A stretch of 64,000 nucleotides of DNA from Hydrogenophaga sp. GTDB taxonomy: Bacteria; Pseudomonadota; Gammaproteobacteria; Burkholderiales; Burkholderiaceae_C. The stretch lies in contig JAABQK010000011.1 in NCBI GenBank assembly GCA_011391495.1, forward strand, positions 19,266 through 83,265. Direction: 5' to 3'. This document shows, one piece after another, positions 16,487 to 25,185 of this stretch. Position 1 is the first letter of the stretch; each line of letters opens with the position of its first letter. The notes beneath the pieces were generated by a model. That model made no database searches. It was given only the letters and a program-made list of their open reading frames with translations, and was not told where the DNA came from. Both the position numbers and the translations under genes were made by a program.

Positions 16487-16762
16487 AATATTTTTTCCAT
16501 ATTTTTCAAAGATCTATGAACAACTTTTCTCAATGCGACATTTCTTTTCTTGTATAGAGAAATTATTTTGCACCGCAGCATACTGTTTTCTCATATCAAG
16601 AAATGTCACTCTCTCATTCCGGAATGACGGAGCGGTCTTGGCTGGTGGGACCACGGACCTTGCAGCGTTCGGGCCGCTGATGGTGCACAGCAACCGTGCG
16701 GTGGTGACCATCCCGAATGCACGCGTCGAACCACAGACCCGCTTCAGGCATGATCCTCGCCC

Positions 16763-17725
16763 ATGGCGCCACCAAGCACTGCGATCCCCGTCCACCACCA
16801 TCGCTGGCGCGCCTATGCCAGCCTTGCCTTGAGCATGTCTCTGGTTGGCAGTTATGTGGCGCTGTCCAAACCGCTTGTGCTGGTGTTCCCCGTTTTCTTG
16901 CTGGCCTGGCTGCGCTTTGGCATTGGAGGCCTCGCCATGCTGCGCTGGCTGCGCAAACCCAGCGACGAACCGCCCATCAGCCCTCGCACGCGGCGCCTCC
17001 TGTTTCTGGAGTCCTTCCTCGGCAACTTTCTGTTTTCGATCTGCATGTTGTTTGGCGTGAGCATGACCACGGCTGTCGCCGCTGGCGTCGTCATGTCCTC
17101 CATCCCGGCCGTCGTCGCGATCCTGAGCTGGGTCTTTCTCAAGGAGCGAATCGGAGGGCGCACGGCTGCGGCCATTGCCTGCGCAGCCATCGGCATCGGC
17201 CTGTTTTCCCTGCAGAAACCGGAACTCGGCTCCGCGCTGGCGCACGAAGCCCTGTTCCTGGGACTCTCGGAGTCGGTATGGGGGAACCTGCTGGTGTTTG
17301 CCGCTGTCGTGTGCGAGGCGTCCTACGTGGTGATCGGCAAGTCGCTGACCGAAGGCCTGGGACCCAAGCGCATCTCGGCCATCATCAATCTGTGGGGCTT
17401 TGCACTGGTCACTCCATTCGGACTCTGGGCTGCCTGGCGATTTGACTTCACGTCGGTCAGCGCTGGCATCTGGGGACTCCTGTTTTTCTATGCCCTGGCG
17501 GCCAGCGTCTGGACCGTCTGGCTCTGGATGACCGGTTTGAAGAGCGTGCCCGCCTCACGTGCCGGTGTCTTTACCGTGATGCTTCCAGTGAGTGCGGCGG
17601 CCATTGGGGTGCTGTTCATGGGGGAGCATCTCACGTCCATGCAACTGCTGGCGTTTGCCATTGCCCTGGTTGGCCTGCTACTGGCCACCCTACCGACCAG
17701 GCAACCCGCGCCCGCGCAGGGGTGA
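16763..17725 (+). CDS. DMT/EamA-family transporter
   Basis: A 320-residue inner-membrane protein with about ten hydrophobic helices in two tandem EamA repeats (roughly residues 15-150 and 165-315). Characteristic stretches include the first helix ending SLVGSYVALSKP, an LLAWLRFGIGGL helix, and SSIPAVVAILSWVFLKERI at the end of repeat one, with the same pattern (LLFMGEHLT) in repeat two. Such proteins export amino acids, metabolites or drugs. There is no strong SD before the ATG. It stands alone between the aceA region and a convergent membrane-protein gene; the substrate is unknown. Confidence 0.85.
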   Translation: MAPPSTAIPVHHHRWRAYASLALSMSLVGSYVALSKPLVLVFPVFLLAWLRFGIGGLAMLRWLRKPSDEPPISPRTRRLLFLESFLGNFLFSICMLFGVSMTTAVAAGVVMSSIPAVVAILSWVFLKERIGGRTAAAIACAAIGIGLFSLQKPELGSALAHEALFLGLSESVWGNLLVFAAVVCEASYVVIGKSLTEGLGPKRISAIINLWGFALVTPFGLWAAWRFDFTSVSAGIWGLLFFYALAASVWTVWLWMTGLKSVPASRAGVFTVMLPVSAAAIGVLFMGEHLTSMQLLAFAIALVGLLLATLPTRQPAPAQG

Positions 17726-17742
17726 TGGCGCGTCGACGCCGA

Positions 17743-18414
17743 TCACATGCAGAACAGCCCCGTTGGGTTGGTCACACCCATCCAGAGCGCCCAGCCGGAA
17801 GTTGCCGCCAAAGCCAGACCGGCCAGCCGAATGCCCCAGGCTCCGGACCGACCGCCCCTCAGGCGCAGCAGCAACCAGGGAGCGACGGTAAGGGAAATCG
17901 ACGTGCCCAGAGAGAACAGCGCCATGATGCCTGCGCCTTCGAAGGCATTGGCCGAGAGAGAAGCCACCAGCAGGGCCGAATAGAGCAAACCGCAGGGCAT
18001 GAGCGCCCAGGCCAAGCCCAAAACGATGGGGGCACGCGCACCCAGGCGCACCAGTACCGGGCGCGCCTTGCGCCACAGCGCCTGGGCCAGACTGTCGATC
18101 CAGGCGGGTTGGCGGGCCTGCCAGATCAGCACAACCCCGAGCAGAAAGGCCGCCACGTGAAACATGGTCCAGACCGGTCGGATGGCGATGGTGTTGGTAC
18201 CCAGCAAGGCCAATCCCTGGACAGAGCCCGCGGCAAAGGCACCAAACAAGGCGTACCCCACCATGCGGCTGAACTGAAAGGACAGCAGCGCCCGGGTACT
18301 CCGTGCGCCCGCAGCACGGCTGATGCCCGCGCAAGCCGCACCGCACATGGCAACGCAGTGGGGCCCGCCCACCAAGCCCATGAACAGGGCTGTGATCGCC
18401 ATTGATGTCTGCAT
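17743..18414 (-). CDS. TauE/SafE-UreH-like membrane protein associated with cbb3 oxidase genes
   Basis: A 223-residue polytopic protein with six hydrophobic segments. The N-terminal motif FMGLVGGPHCVAMCGAACAG (Cys-Met-Cys in the first helix) marks the UreH_2/TauE-like family that sits beside cco loci in many proteobacteria; the Cys/Met pattern suggests a role in copper handling for oxidase assembly (inference). The GTG nine bases upstream is a possible alternative start. It follows hemN on the same strand, completing the oxygen-response block. It does not resemble CcoS or CcoH. Confidence 0.75.
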   Translation of the reverse strand: MQTSMAITALFMGLVGGPHCVAMCGAACAGISRAAGARSTRALLSFQFSRMVGYALFGAFAAGSVQGLALLGTNTIAIRPVWTMFHVAAFLLGVVLIWQARQPAWIDSLAQALWRKARPVLVRLGARAPIVLGLAWALMPCGLLYSALLVASLSANAFEGAGIMALFSLGTSISLTVAPWLLLRLRGGRSGAWGIRLAGLALAATSGWALWMGVTNPTGLFCM

Positions 18415-18462
18415 GCGAGGCACTGTACCGGGAACACGAAGCCCCGGTCGCGAAGCGGGCCG

Positions 18463-19842
18463 TCAGATGATCTTGGAGAAGCGTGCGCGATCCTGATCGA
18501 CCTGCAGATTCTTGTCGAACACCATGGCAATGGCGCGCACCAGGAACCAGCCCGTTCCCGTGACCTGCATGCCGCCGCTGTCCAGCGTGACCAGTCCGCT
18601 CTCAGCCAGGCCGGCCAGCACCTCCAGTTCACGCGCGAAATAAGCCTTGAAATCAATCAGATGTCCAAGCTCGATGGACTCGTAATGGAGCGCCCCCTGG
18701 CACATGATGGACATGATGACGGATCGGCGCAGCAAGTCGTCGCGCGTGAGCGCCAAGCCACGCACGACGGGCAAGCGGCCCTGGTCCAGCGAGTCGTAGT
18801 AGTCCTCGAGCGTCTTGGCATTCTGGCTGTAGGTGGCACCGATGCGCCCAATGGCCGACACACCCAGAGCGATCAGGTCGCAATCGGGCTGCGTGCTGTA
18901 GCCCTGAAAGTTGCGATGCAAACGCCCCTGGCGCTTGGCAACAGCCAACGCATCGGTTGGAAGCGCGAAATGGTCCATGCCCACATAGACATAGCCGGCA
19001 TCCATCAGGGCATCCAGCGACGCCGACAACATCGATAGCTTGTCAGCCCCGCTGGGAAGTTCGGCAGCAATGATGCGGCGCTGGGGCTTGAAGCGGGTTG
19101 GCAAATGCGCATAGGCATACAAGGCAATGCGGTCCGGGCGCAGCTCGTTGACCTGGGCCAGGGTGCGCGCAAAAGACTCCGGCGTCTGCAGTGGCAGGCC
19201 GTAGATCAGATCCACGTTCACCGACTCAAATCCGATCTTGCGGGCGGTTTCCACCAAGGCAAACACCTGTTCGGCGGGCTGCACGCGATGCACGGCCTTC
19301 TGCACAGCGGGATCAAAGTCCTGCACGCCAAAACTCAGGCGATTGAACCCCAGTCTGGCCAAGGTCTGAAGACGCTGGTCGGTCACAGTTCTGGGGTCGA
19401 CCTCAATCGAATACTCACCACCGGGCACCAGCGTGAAATTGCGCCGGATCATGGTCATGAGGTCTTCCAGCTCCGCATCGGACAGGAAGGTAGGTGTACC
19501 CCCACCCAGGTGCAACTGGGACACACTGTGCCCCTGGCCAAAATGCTGGATCTGCAAATCCACTTCGCGCGACAGGTAACGCAGATACTCTGCTGCGCGT
19601 TCGTGGTGCTTGGTGATCACCTTGTTGCAGGCACAGTAGTAGCAGACCGATTCGCAGAAGGGAACGTGCACATACAGAGACAAGGGCAAAGCCATTGACC
19701 CTGCGCGCCGTTGTTCGAGCGCCTGAATGTAGTCTTGCTCGGTGAAGGCTTCCACAAAACGGTCAGCCGTGGGGTACGAGGTGTAGCGCGGCCCAGGAAC
19801 GTCGAATCGCTTCAGCAATTCATTGGATATGGCGTGACTCAC
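18463..19842 (-). CDS. hemN: Oxygen-independent coproporphyrinogen III oxidase
   Basis: A radical-SAM enzyme that makes protoporphyrinogen IX without oxygen, for haem and bacteriochlorophyll under low oxygen. The [4Fe-4S] motif is Cys63-x3-Cys67-x2-Cys70 with the extra Cys72, positions nearly identical to the E. coli enzyme; GGGTPTFLS follows. A GTG at 19842 is chosen because GGAGA lies 8 nt upstream; an upstream GTG (19869) would fall before the transcription start implied by the Fnr box. The box TTGATCTTGATCAA at 19896-19909 has a CACAGT -10-like hexamer at Fnr class II spacing. Length 459 residues, standard. Confidence 0.95.
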   Translation of the reverse strand: MSHAISNELLKRFDVPGPRYTSYPTADRFVEAFTEQDYIQALEQRRAGSMALPLSLYVHVPFCESVCYYCACNKVITKHHERAAEYLRYLSREVDLQIQHFGQGHSVSQLHLGGGTPTFLSDAELEDLMTMIRRNFTLVPGGEYSIEVDPRTVTDQRLQTLARLGFNRLSFGVQDFDPAVQKAVHRVQPAEQVFALVETARKIGFESVNVDLIYGLPLQTPESFARTLAQVNELRPDRIALYAYAHLPTRFKPQRRIIAAELPSGADKLSMLSASLDALMDAGYVYVGMDHFALPTDALAVAKRQGRLHRNFQGYSTQPDCDLIALGVSAIGRIGATYSQNAKTLEDYYDSLDQGRLPVVRGLALTRDDLLRRSVIMSIMCQGALHYESIELGHLIDFKAYFARELEVLAGLAESGLVTLDSGGMQVTGTGWFLVRAIAMVFDKNLQVDQDRARFSKII

Positions 19843-19895
19843 AAAAATTCTCCAGTTCGGATGAGCCACTGTGCAGCATCCGCGCCTGGGAGCCC

Positions 19896-19909
19896 TTGAT
19901 CTTGATCAA
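19896..19909. promoter_or_regulatory. Fnr/Anr box between hemN and fnr
   Basis: TTGATCTTGATCAA is an exact match to the TTGAT-N4-ATCAA consensus. Read leftward, the box ends 22 nt before a -10-like hexamer (19868-19873), the class II activation spacing, so hemN is the likely target. The fnr gene starts 105 bp to the right and could be autoregulated. Confidence 0.8.
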
Positions 19910-20013
19910 GACAAGCGGGTGAAGGCGGAATCCACCTTGACGCCTGAGCTCCGGCTTTTATGGCCACTGGAGGGCTTGATGGGTTAAGCTTGCCGTGCAA
20001 ATTCTGGAAAATT

Positions 20014-20733
20014 ATGGACGTTCAAAGCATAAAAGTTGCCTGTTCCAGCTGCAATCTGCGGGAGTTGTGTCTGCCCATGGGACTCAACCCCGACGAAATG
20101 GACAAGCTGGATCACGTGATCTCATCCCGCCGCCGCATCAAGCGGGGCACGGCACTGTTCAACACGGGTGACAAGTTCACGTCTCTGTTTGCCGTTCGTT
20201 CAGGCTTTTTCAAGACCTGTGTCACCACCGCCGATGGCCGTGATCAGGTCACTGGATTCCAGATGACGGGCGAGATCATCGGACTTGACGGTATCGTCAG
20301 CGACCACCATTCTTGCGACGCCATTGCCCTGGAAGATGCGGAGGTGTGTGTGATGCCCTTTGACCAGGTGGAGGAGCTTTCTCGCGAATTCACCACCCTG
20401 CAGCACCATGTGCACAAGATCATGAGCCGAGAGATCGTGCGGGACCACAGCGTCATGCTCCTGCTGGGCAGCATGCGGGCTGAAGAACGCCTGGCGGCCT
20501 TTTTGCTGAATCTGGTGCAACGGCTGCATGCCAGGGGTTTTTCACAGTCTGAACTGATTCTGCGCATGACCCGCGAAGAGATCGGCAGTTACCTGGGCAT
20601 GAAGCTCGAGACGGTGAGTCGCACCTTCTCCAAGTTTGTCGAGGACGGCATCATTGAAGTCAAGCAACGGTATGTCCGTATCAAAAGCACAGAAGGACTC
20701 AAACAGATCGTGAATCCGCCAGCCAGTCGCTGA
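20014..20733 (+). CDS. fnr: Fnr-type oxygen-sensing transcriptional regulator
   Basis: A 239-residue Crp/Fnr protein whose [4Fe-4S] cluster senses oxygen. The ligands are Cys10, Cys13 and Cys19 (VACSSCNLRELC) plus Cys112 in EVCVMPF, equal to E. coli Cys20/23/29/122. The cyclic-nucleotide-like beta roll spans about 25-145, then a long dimer helix and the HTH with the Fnr recognition helix ETVSR near residue 200, which reads TTGAT. The ATG at 20014 leaves the usual short N-terminus. It faces the cco operon and hemN, and three boxes of its own type lie in the block. A bidirectional terminator follows. Confidence 0.95.
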   Translation: MDVQSIKVACSSCNLRELCLPMGLNPDEMDKLDHVISSRRRIKRGTALFNTGDKFTSLFAVRSGFFKTCVTTADGRDQVTGFQMTGEIIGLDGIVSDHHSCDAIALEDAEVCVMPFDQVEELSREFTTLQHHVHKIMSREIVRDHSVMLLLGSMRAEERLAAFLLNLVQRLHARGFSQSELILRMTREEIGSYLGMKLETVSRTFSKFVEDGIIEVKQRYVRIKSTEGLKQIVNPPASR

Positions 20734-20751
20734 CCGTATCGATTCCGGCAT

Positions 20752-20789
20752 AGAAAAGCCCCGCGCCAATCACTTGGCCGGGGTTTTCT
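20752..20789. terminator. Bidirectional terminator between fnr and the cco cluster
   Basis: AGAAAA-CCCCG-GCCAA and TTGGC-CGGGG-TTTTCT pair with two single-base bulges. T-runs exist in both directions, fitting the convergent fnr and small membrane-protein genes. Confidence 0.75.
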
Positions 20790-20808
20790 GCTGTTCGGTG
20801 AACGGGAC

Positions 20809-21102
20809 TCAGCAGCAGGGCCCGTTCTTGGCGCAATCCCGAGGCCGCTCCGACTCCGGCACCGGACATCGATTGACTTCAAACGGCGACATCGACAGCA
20901 GGGTCGTCAACGCACTGGAGGCCATGGTGACACCCCAGAAGACAAAAAATGCCAGCGTATAGACCGCCTGACGCGACAGCTCCAGCGGGTTTCCAAACCA
21001 GTGAAGATCACTCGGATCCACCATCGCAAACACGATCATTTCCAGCACAGCCGCGACCAGAAAGGCCGGCCACGCAATCCACATCCACCGTTGGGCCCAC
21101 AT
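20809..21102 (-). CDS. Small membrane protein with Cys-rich tail, last gene of the cco cluster
   Basis: A 97-residue protein of unknown function. Two hydrophobic segments (about residues 4-28 and 43-70) suggest two membrane spans. The C-terminus carries a Cys at about 81 and the tail DCAKNGPCC, three more Cys at the last residues, which could bind copper or iron. The ATG at 21102 has a strong SD (AGGAG, 8-9 nt away). It is transcribed with the oxidase accessory genes after CcoH. Homologous position in Burkholderiales cco clusters is likely, but the family name is not recognised. Confidence 0.75.
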   Translation of the reverse strand: MWAQRWMWIAWPAFLVAAVLEMIVFAMVDPSDLHWFGNPLELSRQAVYTLAFFVFWGVTMASSALTTLLSMSPFEVNRCPVPESERPRDCAKNGPCC

Positions 21103-21191
21103 CGTTTTGTCTCCTCGGATTCTCAGTTGACTGATTGACGCGTGAAGCGGATGCATCCTTCCGCAGCAGCACGCCTGGATTCCCGGCCGAA

Positions 21192-21491
21192 CTACTTGTC
21201 AGACGGCACCAACGGCGAAGCTGCGTGGTTGCGTGCCTGGTGCGCAGGTTGTAACTTGATCCATGCGTCGGTCCGTGCCTGTCCCTCCAGTCCCTGGACC
21301 GCCTTCAGGTCGCGCTCGTAGTCGGCTTTGTTGAGGACAGGGTCAGCCCCGTCGATCGCAATGAACGCCGTGACGATTGCCGCAATGACGACCACCAACG
21401 GTCCACCCACCACCAGCCACATATGGGGTACCCGCCACCAGGGAGTCGGACGCAGCGGGTCTGAGGAGGTCTTGAATGTGGTGGTGTTCAT
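21192..21491 (-). CDS. ccoH: CcoH/FixH-like cbb3 oxidase assembly protein
   Basis: A 99-residue protein with a short cytoplasmic start, one membrane helix (about residues 24-47, MWLVVGGPLVVVIAAIVTAF) and a small periplasmic tail. FixH/CcoH proteins stabilise cbb3 oxidase during assembly; this one is shorter than the usual 150-170 residues but has the PWWRVPHMWLV pattern and the YERDL segment seen in the family. It follows ccoG directly. Assignment leans on context. Confidence 0.7.
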   Translation of the reverse strand: MNTTTFKTSSDPLRPTPWWRVPHMWLVVGGPLVVVIAAIVTAFIAIDGADPVLNKADYERDLKAVQGLEGQARTDAWIKLQPAHQARNHAASPLVPSDK

Positions 21492-21530
21492 GGTGGGCTC
21501 AGTGTCGGATTGTTCGGTTGCGGAGGGGAC

Positions 21531-23000
21531 TCAACGGGGCACCAGGAAGGCCGCCTTTTCGGTGACGCTGATGCCAGCGTCACTCTCTGCCTGGATGTCG
21601 AAATGGATCGGGTGCGAACCGGTGGCAGCAGCGCCCGGAGGGATCTGAACCCGAAGGACTGCCGACCGCACTTCGGTAGGCAACACTTCAATCACCGACT
21701 CTGACGCGATGGCAATGCCGGGCAAACCGGAAACGCGGATCACATAACGCTGCGTGCTCTCGGTCGCGTTCATCACCTGCAGGCGGAAAACGTTTTCGAT
21801 TCGCCCCTGCTCCACCATACGGGCCAAGGCACCGCGATCACGGATCACATCGACCTTGAGCGGCGTGCGCAGAAACAGGCTGACCATCACGGCAAGGGAT
21901 ATCGCCAGCAGAATAGACGTGTACACCAAGACCCTGGGGCGCATGGCCCGCCGGATCATCTGGCGGGTGCTCCAGCCTTGTGCCATGCCGTTCTGCGTCG
22001 AGTACTTGACCAGCCCACGCGGATAGCCGACCTTGTCCATCACTTCGTCGCAAACGTCAATACAGGCGCCGCATCCGATGCACTCGTATTGCAGACCGTT
22101 GCGAATGTCGATCCCGGTCGGGCAGACCTGAACGCACAAGGTGCAGTCCACGCAGGCGCCGAGACCCAAGGCAGCAGGATCGGCTTTCTTGGAGCGCGGA
22201 CCACGCGGTTCACCACGTTTTTCGTCGTAGGTGACGATCATCGTGTCCTTGTCGAACATGGCGCTCTGGAAGCGTGCGTAGGGGCACATGTACTTGCAAA
22301 CCTGCTCACGCATGAAGCCTGCATTGCCGTAGGTGGCAAAACCGTAGAAGAAGACCCAGAAGGTCTGCCATGGGCCCAGCGAAGCCGCCAGCGACAGCGC
22401 TGCCAGTTCACGGATCGGGGTGAAGTAGCCCACGAAGGTGAAGCCGGTCCACAACGCGAACAGGATCCAGAGCGCATGCTTGAGCCACTTCTTGCCAAAC
22501 TTGCTTGCAGACAGGGGCGATTGGTCCAGCCTCATGCGGGCGGAACGGTCCCCTTCGACCTTCTTCTCGATCCAGAGAAAAATCTCCGTGTAGACGGTCT
22601 GTGGGCAGGCGTAGCCACACCAAAGGCGTCCGGCAACGGCCGTGAACAGGAACAGCGCCAGCGCTGCGATGACGAGAAGCCCGGTCAGGTAGATGAAATC
22701 CTGCGGATAGAGGACCAAGCCGAAAATGTAGAAGCGGCGTGCTTCCAGATCGAAGAGCACCGCCTGCCTGGCATTCCACTCCAGCCAGGGCAGGCCGTAG
22801 AAAACAATCTGGGTGATCCAGACCGTGATCCAGCGCCAATTGGAGAACAGACCTGAGACAGATCGCGGGTAGATTGTCTTGCGCGAGGCGTAAAGCGACA
22901 CCATGACCTCGTCTCCAGCCGGCACTGCGTTGGCAGGATGGGCTGAAACGGGCGCGATGCTGCGCGGACTGTCTTTGTTGTCTGGGGTGGCGGAACTCAC
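21531..23000 (-). CDS. ccoG: Cytochrome oxidase accessory protein CcoG (membrane ferredoxin, copper handling)
   Basis: A polytopic [4Fe-4S] protein needed for cbb3 oxidase maturation, thought to reduce Cu(II). It has an N-terminal membrane part with a YACPQTVYTEIFLW motif, then a double ferredoxin segment: CVDCTLCVQVCPTGID and CIGCGACIDVCDEV, followed by a periplasmic Ig-like tail (residues about 370-489). The start is uncertain: a GTG at 23000 gives 489 residues and MSSATPDN; a TTG at 23036 is possible. It is downstream of ccoP by 73 bp on the same strand. Typical member. Confidence 0.9.
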   Translation of the reverse strand: MSSATPDNKDSPRSIAPVSAHPANAVPAGDEVMVSLYASRKTIYPRSVSGLFSNWRWITVWITQIVFYGLPWLEWNARQAVLFDLEARRFYIFGLVLYPQDFIYLTGLLVIAALALFLFTAVAGRLWCGYACPQTVYTEIFLWIEKKVEGDRSARMRLDQSPLSASKFGKKWLKHALWILFALWTGFTFVGYFTPIRELAALSLAASLGPWQTFWVFFYGFATYGNAGFMREQVCKYMCPYARFQSAMFDKDTMIVTYDEKRGEPRGPRSKKADPAALGLGACVDCTLCVQVCPTGIDIRNGLQYECIGCGACIDVCDEVMDKVGYPRGLVKYSTQNGMAQGWSTRQMIRRAMRPRVLVYTSILLAISLAVMVSLFLRTPLKVDVIRDRGALARMVEQGRIENVFRLQVMNATESTQRYVIRVSGLPGIAIASESVIEVLPTEVRSAVLRVQIPPGAAATGSHPIHFDIQAESDAGISVTEKAAFLVPR

Positions 23001-23073
23001 AAGAAACCCAAGGTTGGAAAAGGAAAAGAGCCGCAACAGTCAACAGACCACTGCGGCCCTCCTGGATCAACGA

Positions 23074-23982
23074 TCAATTGCCCGTCTTGTTCGACATGCC
23101 CCAGACGTAAGAAGCCAGCACGTTGATCTGGGCATCGTTCAACAGCGCAGCCTGAGCCGGCATCTGGTTGTTGAAGCCGTTGTTGACCGCCCGAGCGATG
23201 GCCTCTTCACCCCAGCCGTGCAGCCAGATGCCATCGGTGAGATTGGGTGCACCGACCGCAGCCATGCCCTTGCCATCGGCGCCGTGGCAGGCTGCACAAG
23301 CAGCGAACTTTTCCTTGCCCTGGGTCGCACGCACAGCGTCATGCGGACTGCCCGACAGGCTCAGCACATAGTTGGCCACGTTACGAACATCTTCCGGTCC
23401 ACCAACAGCGGCAGCCATCGGTGGCATGACGCCCACGCGCCCCTGGCCAATGGTGGCCTTGATGTACGCATGGTCTCCTGAACCCAGCCAGTCCTGGTCG
23501 GTCAGGTTGGGGAAGCTCTTGGCACCACGCGCATCCGAACCATGGCACTGGGCACAATAGTTCATGAAGAGGCGCTCACCGATGGCCATGGCTTCGGCGT
23601 CAGCAGCGATCTTCTCAGGCGGCATGCCATTGAACTTGGCGTAGATAGGCGCGATGGCCGCCTCCACCTTTTCAACTTCAGCTGTGTGCTGACCCTGGGA
23701 AGTCCAGCCCAGAACACCCTGGAATTTGCCGAACGTCGGATACAGCGCACCGTAAACCAGCGCGAAGATGACCGTGATGATGAAGAGATAGACCCACCAC
23801 TTGGGCAGCGGGTTGTTCATCTCGGCCAGATCACCATCCCAGACATGCCCGGTGGTGTTGTCGGCATGTGTGGCAGCCTTGGTGGTGCCGCTGATCCAGA
23901 GCAGGATCAGGCAGGCAATGATGCTGACCAAGGTCAACCCCGCCACATAGAGGTGCCAGAAATCACTTGTAAAGTCGCTCAT
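23074..23982 (-). CDS. ccoP: cbb3-type cytochrome c oxidase subunit III (dihaem CcoP)
   Basis: A 302-residue membrane-anchored dihaem cytochrome c that feeds electrons to CcoO and CcoN. There are two N-terminal helices (about residues 8-32 and 62-84), then haem motifs Cys143-x2-Cys146-His147 and Cys229-x2-Cys232-His233, with Met ligands likely in MPPMAAA (186-189) and NNQMPAQ (274). Length fits the two-TM form of CcoP. It follows ccoQ by 26 bp and precedes ccoG. Confidence 0.96.
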   Translation of the reverse strand: MSDFTSDFWHLYVAGLTLVSIIACLILLWISGTTKAATHADNTTGHVWDGDLAEMNNPLPKWWVYLFIITVIFALVYGALYPTFGKFQGVLGWTSQGQHTAEVEKVEAAIAPIYAKFNGMPPEKIAADAEAMAIGERLFMNYCAQCHGSDARGAKSFPNLTDQDWLGSGDHAYIKATIGQGRVGVMPPMAAAVGGPEDVRNVANYVLSLSGSPHDAVRATQGKEKFAACAACHGADGKGMAAVGAPNLTDGIWLHGWGEEAIARAVNNGFNNQMPAQAALLNDAQINVLASYVWGMSNKTGN

Positions 23983-24008
23983 GATGTTTCTCTTGTTGGT
24001 GCCGCGGT

Positions 24009-24146
24009 TTAGTCGTCGTTGAAGGGCAACTGTGCTGCCTCGTCAAAGCTGGCCTGGTTGCGTTTGGACCAGGCCCAGACCACGATGCCCACGAAGGTCA
24101 GCAAACTGACCACCGTGACGATGCTGCGGAGATCGTTGATATCCAT
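24009..24146 (-). CDS. ccoQ: cbb3 oxidase subunit IV (CcoQ)
   Basis: A 45-residue single-span protein, too short for most gene finders. It reads MDINDLRSIVTVVSLLTFVG..., with one membrane helix (about residues 9-27) followed by the WSKRN turn and an acidic tail (FDEAAQLPFNDD), typical of CcoQ, which stabilises the CcoP-core interaction. It lies 14 bp after ccoO and 26 bp before ccoP, the universal position. Confidence 0.9.
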   Translation of the reverse strand: MDINDLRSIVTVVSLLTFVGIVVWAWSKRNQASFDEAAQLPFNDD

Positions 24147-24160
24147 GATGGGCCTTGGGC

Positions 24161-25174
24161 TTATTGCAGGGAGACTTCAACGCGCCGGGCTTCGGCATTC
24201 GAGCCGGCACCTTCGGTTGCAGCCGGCTTGACCAGTTCAAGCTGGGCCTCGCTCACACCCATGCCCATCAAAGCATCGCGAACCGCAAAGGCACGCTGCT
24301 TGGCCAGTTCCTGGTTGGACGCCAGGTCGCCAGTGGCATCATGAAAACCGCTGAGGTTGAGCTTTTTGCCTTCCTTGGCGGCCGTGGCCATTTGCGCCAG
24401 CGCCTCCGAAGCACCGGTCGCCAGATCGGCCTTGCCGGAGGCGAAGTAGAACTTCACCACACCGTTTTCCACCACCACGCTGGCCGCATCGGCTGGCTCG
24501 GCAGCAGCGGGAGCCGTTTCGGTAACTGCAGCGGCCACTGCTGCAGGCCTGGTGGCGCTGCGCGCTGTACCCAGCACCTGCAGGTAAGCGATAACCGCTT
24601 CCATCTGGGTCTTGCCTTTCACCTCCTCGGTGGACTTGGCAATCTCCTCGTCCGAGTACGGAGCACCCAGGGTCCGCAGCACTTCCATGCGCTTGGGCAG
24701 GCTGTCGGCATCCACCAGCTTCTCGGCGAGGAAGGGATAGGCCGGCATGTTCGACTCGGGCACCAGATCACGCGGGTTGGTCAGGTGGATGCGGTGCCAC
24801 TCGTCACTGTAACGACCCCCCACGCGGTGCAGGTCCGGACCCGTGCGCTTGGAGCCCCACTGGAACGGACGGTCGTACACGAACTCGCCCGCCACCGAAT
24901 AAGGACCATAACGCAGCGTCTCGGCCTGGAAGGGGCGGATCATCTGCGAGTGGCAGTTGTAGCACCCTTCGCTCACGTACACATCGCGGCCTGCGAGTTG
25001 CAGCGCACTGTAGGGCTTGAGGCCCTCGATCGGCGTGGTGGTGGACTTCTGGAAGAACAGAGGAACAATTTCCACCAGACCACCCACGGCCACCACGAGC
25101 GTGATCAACACGATCATGAGGAAGTTGTTGGTCTCGATCCGGGCGTGGCCTATGATTTTTTCGTTGTTTGCCAT
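24161..25174 (-). CDS. ccoO: cbb3 oxidase subunit II (CcoO) fused to a C-terminal OmpA-like domain
   Basis: Residues 1-205 are a normal CcoO: one membrane anchor (about 17-41), the haem site Cys71-x2-Cys74-His75 and the likely Met143 ligand in ESNMPAYP. The usual protein ends near 200-240 residues. Here an Ala/Pro/Glu linker (about 206-233) leads to a roughly 100-residue OmpA/MotB-type peptidoglycan-binding domain: [10 protein letters not shown] (243-251), GFHDATGD with Asp279, NQELAKQRA with Arg294, then the [10 protein letters not shown] strand and a closing RRVEVSL. Both key contacts to diaminopimelate (Asp and Arg) are kept. The reading frame is continuous with no sign of a frameshift, and ccoQ starts 14 bp later. 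The fusion would tether the oxidase to the cell wall (inference). Confidence 0.93.
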   Translation of the reverse strand: MANNEKIIGHARIETNNFLMIVLITLVVAVGGLVEIVPLFFQKSTTTPIEGLKPYSALQLAGRDVYVSEGCYNCHSQMIRPFQAETLRYGPYSVAGEFVYDRPFQWGSKRTGPDLHRVGGRYSDEWHRIHLTNPRDLVPESNMPAYPFLAEKLVDADSLPKRMEVLRTLGAPYSDEEIAKSTEEVKGKTQMEAVIAYLQVLGTARSATRPAAVAAAVTETAPAAAEPADAASVVVENGVVKFYFASGKADLATGASEALAQMATAAKEGKKLNLSGFHDATGDLASNQELAKQRAFAVRDALMGMGVSEAQLELVKPAATEGAGSNAEARRVEVSLQ

Positions 25175-25185
25175 GTTGGTGCTCC

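Larger units (their letters stand above)
16364..16762. other. AT-rich intergenic region between aceA and the DMT exporter gene
   Basis: About 400 bp without a convincing gene. The central 16440-16620 part is far richer in A+T than anything else in the window and holds the aceA operator repeats. Short frames exist on both strands but have no SD or recognisable product. The right part (16630-16762) returns to ordinary composition and leads into the exporter gene. Confidence 0.6.
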
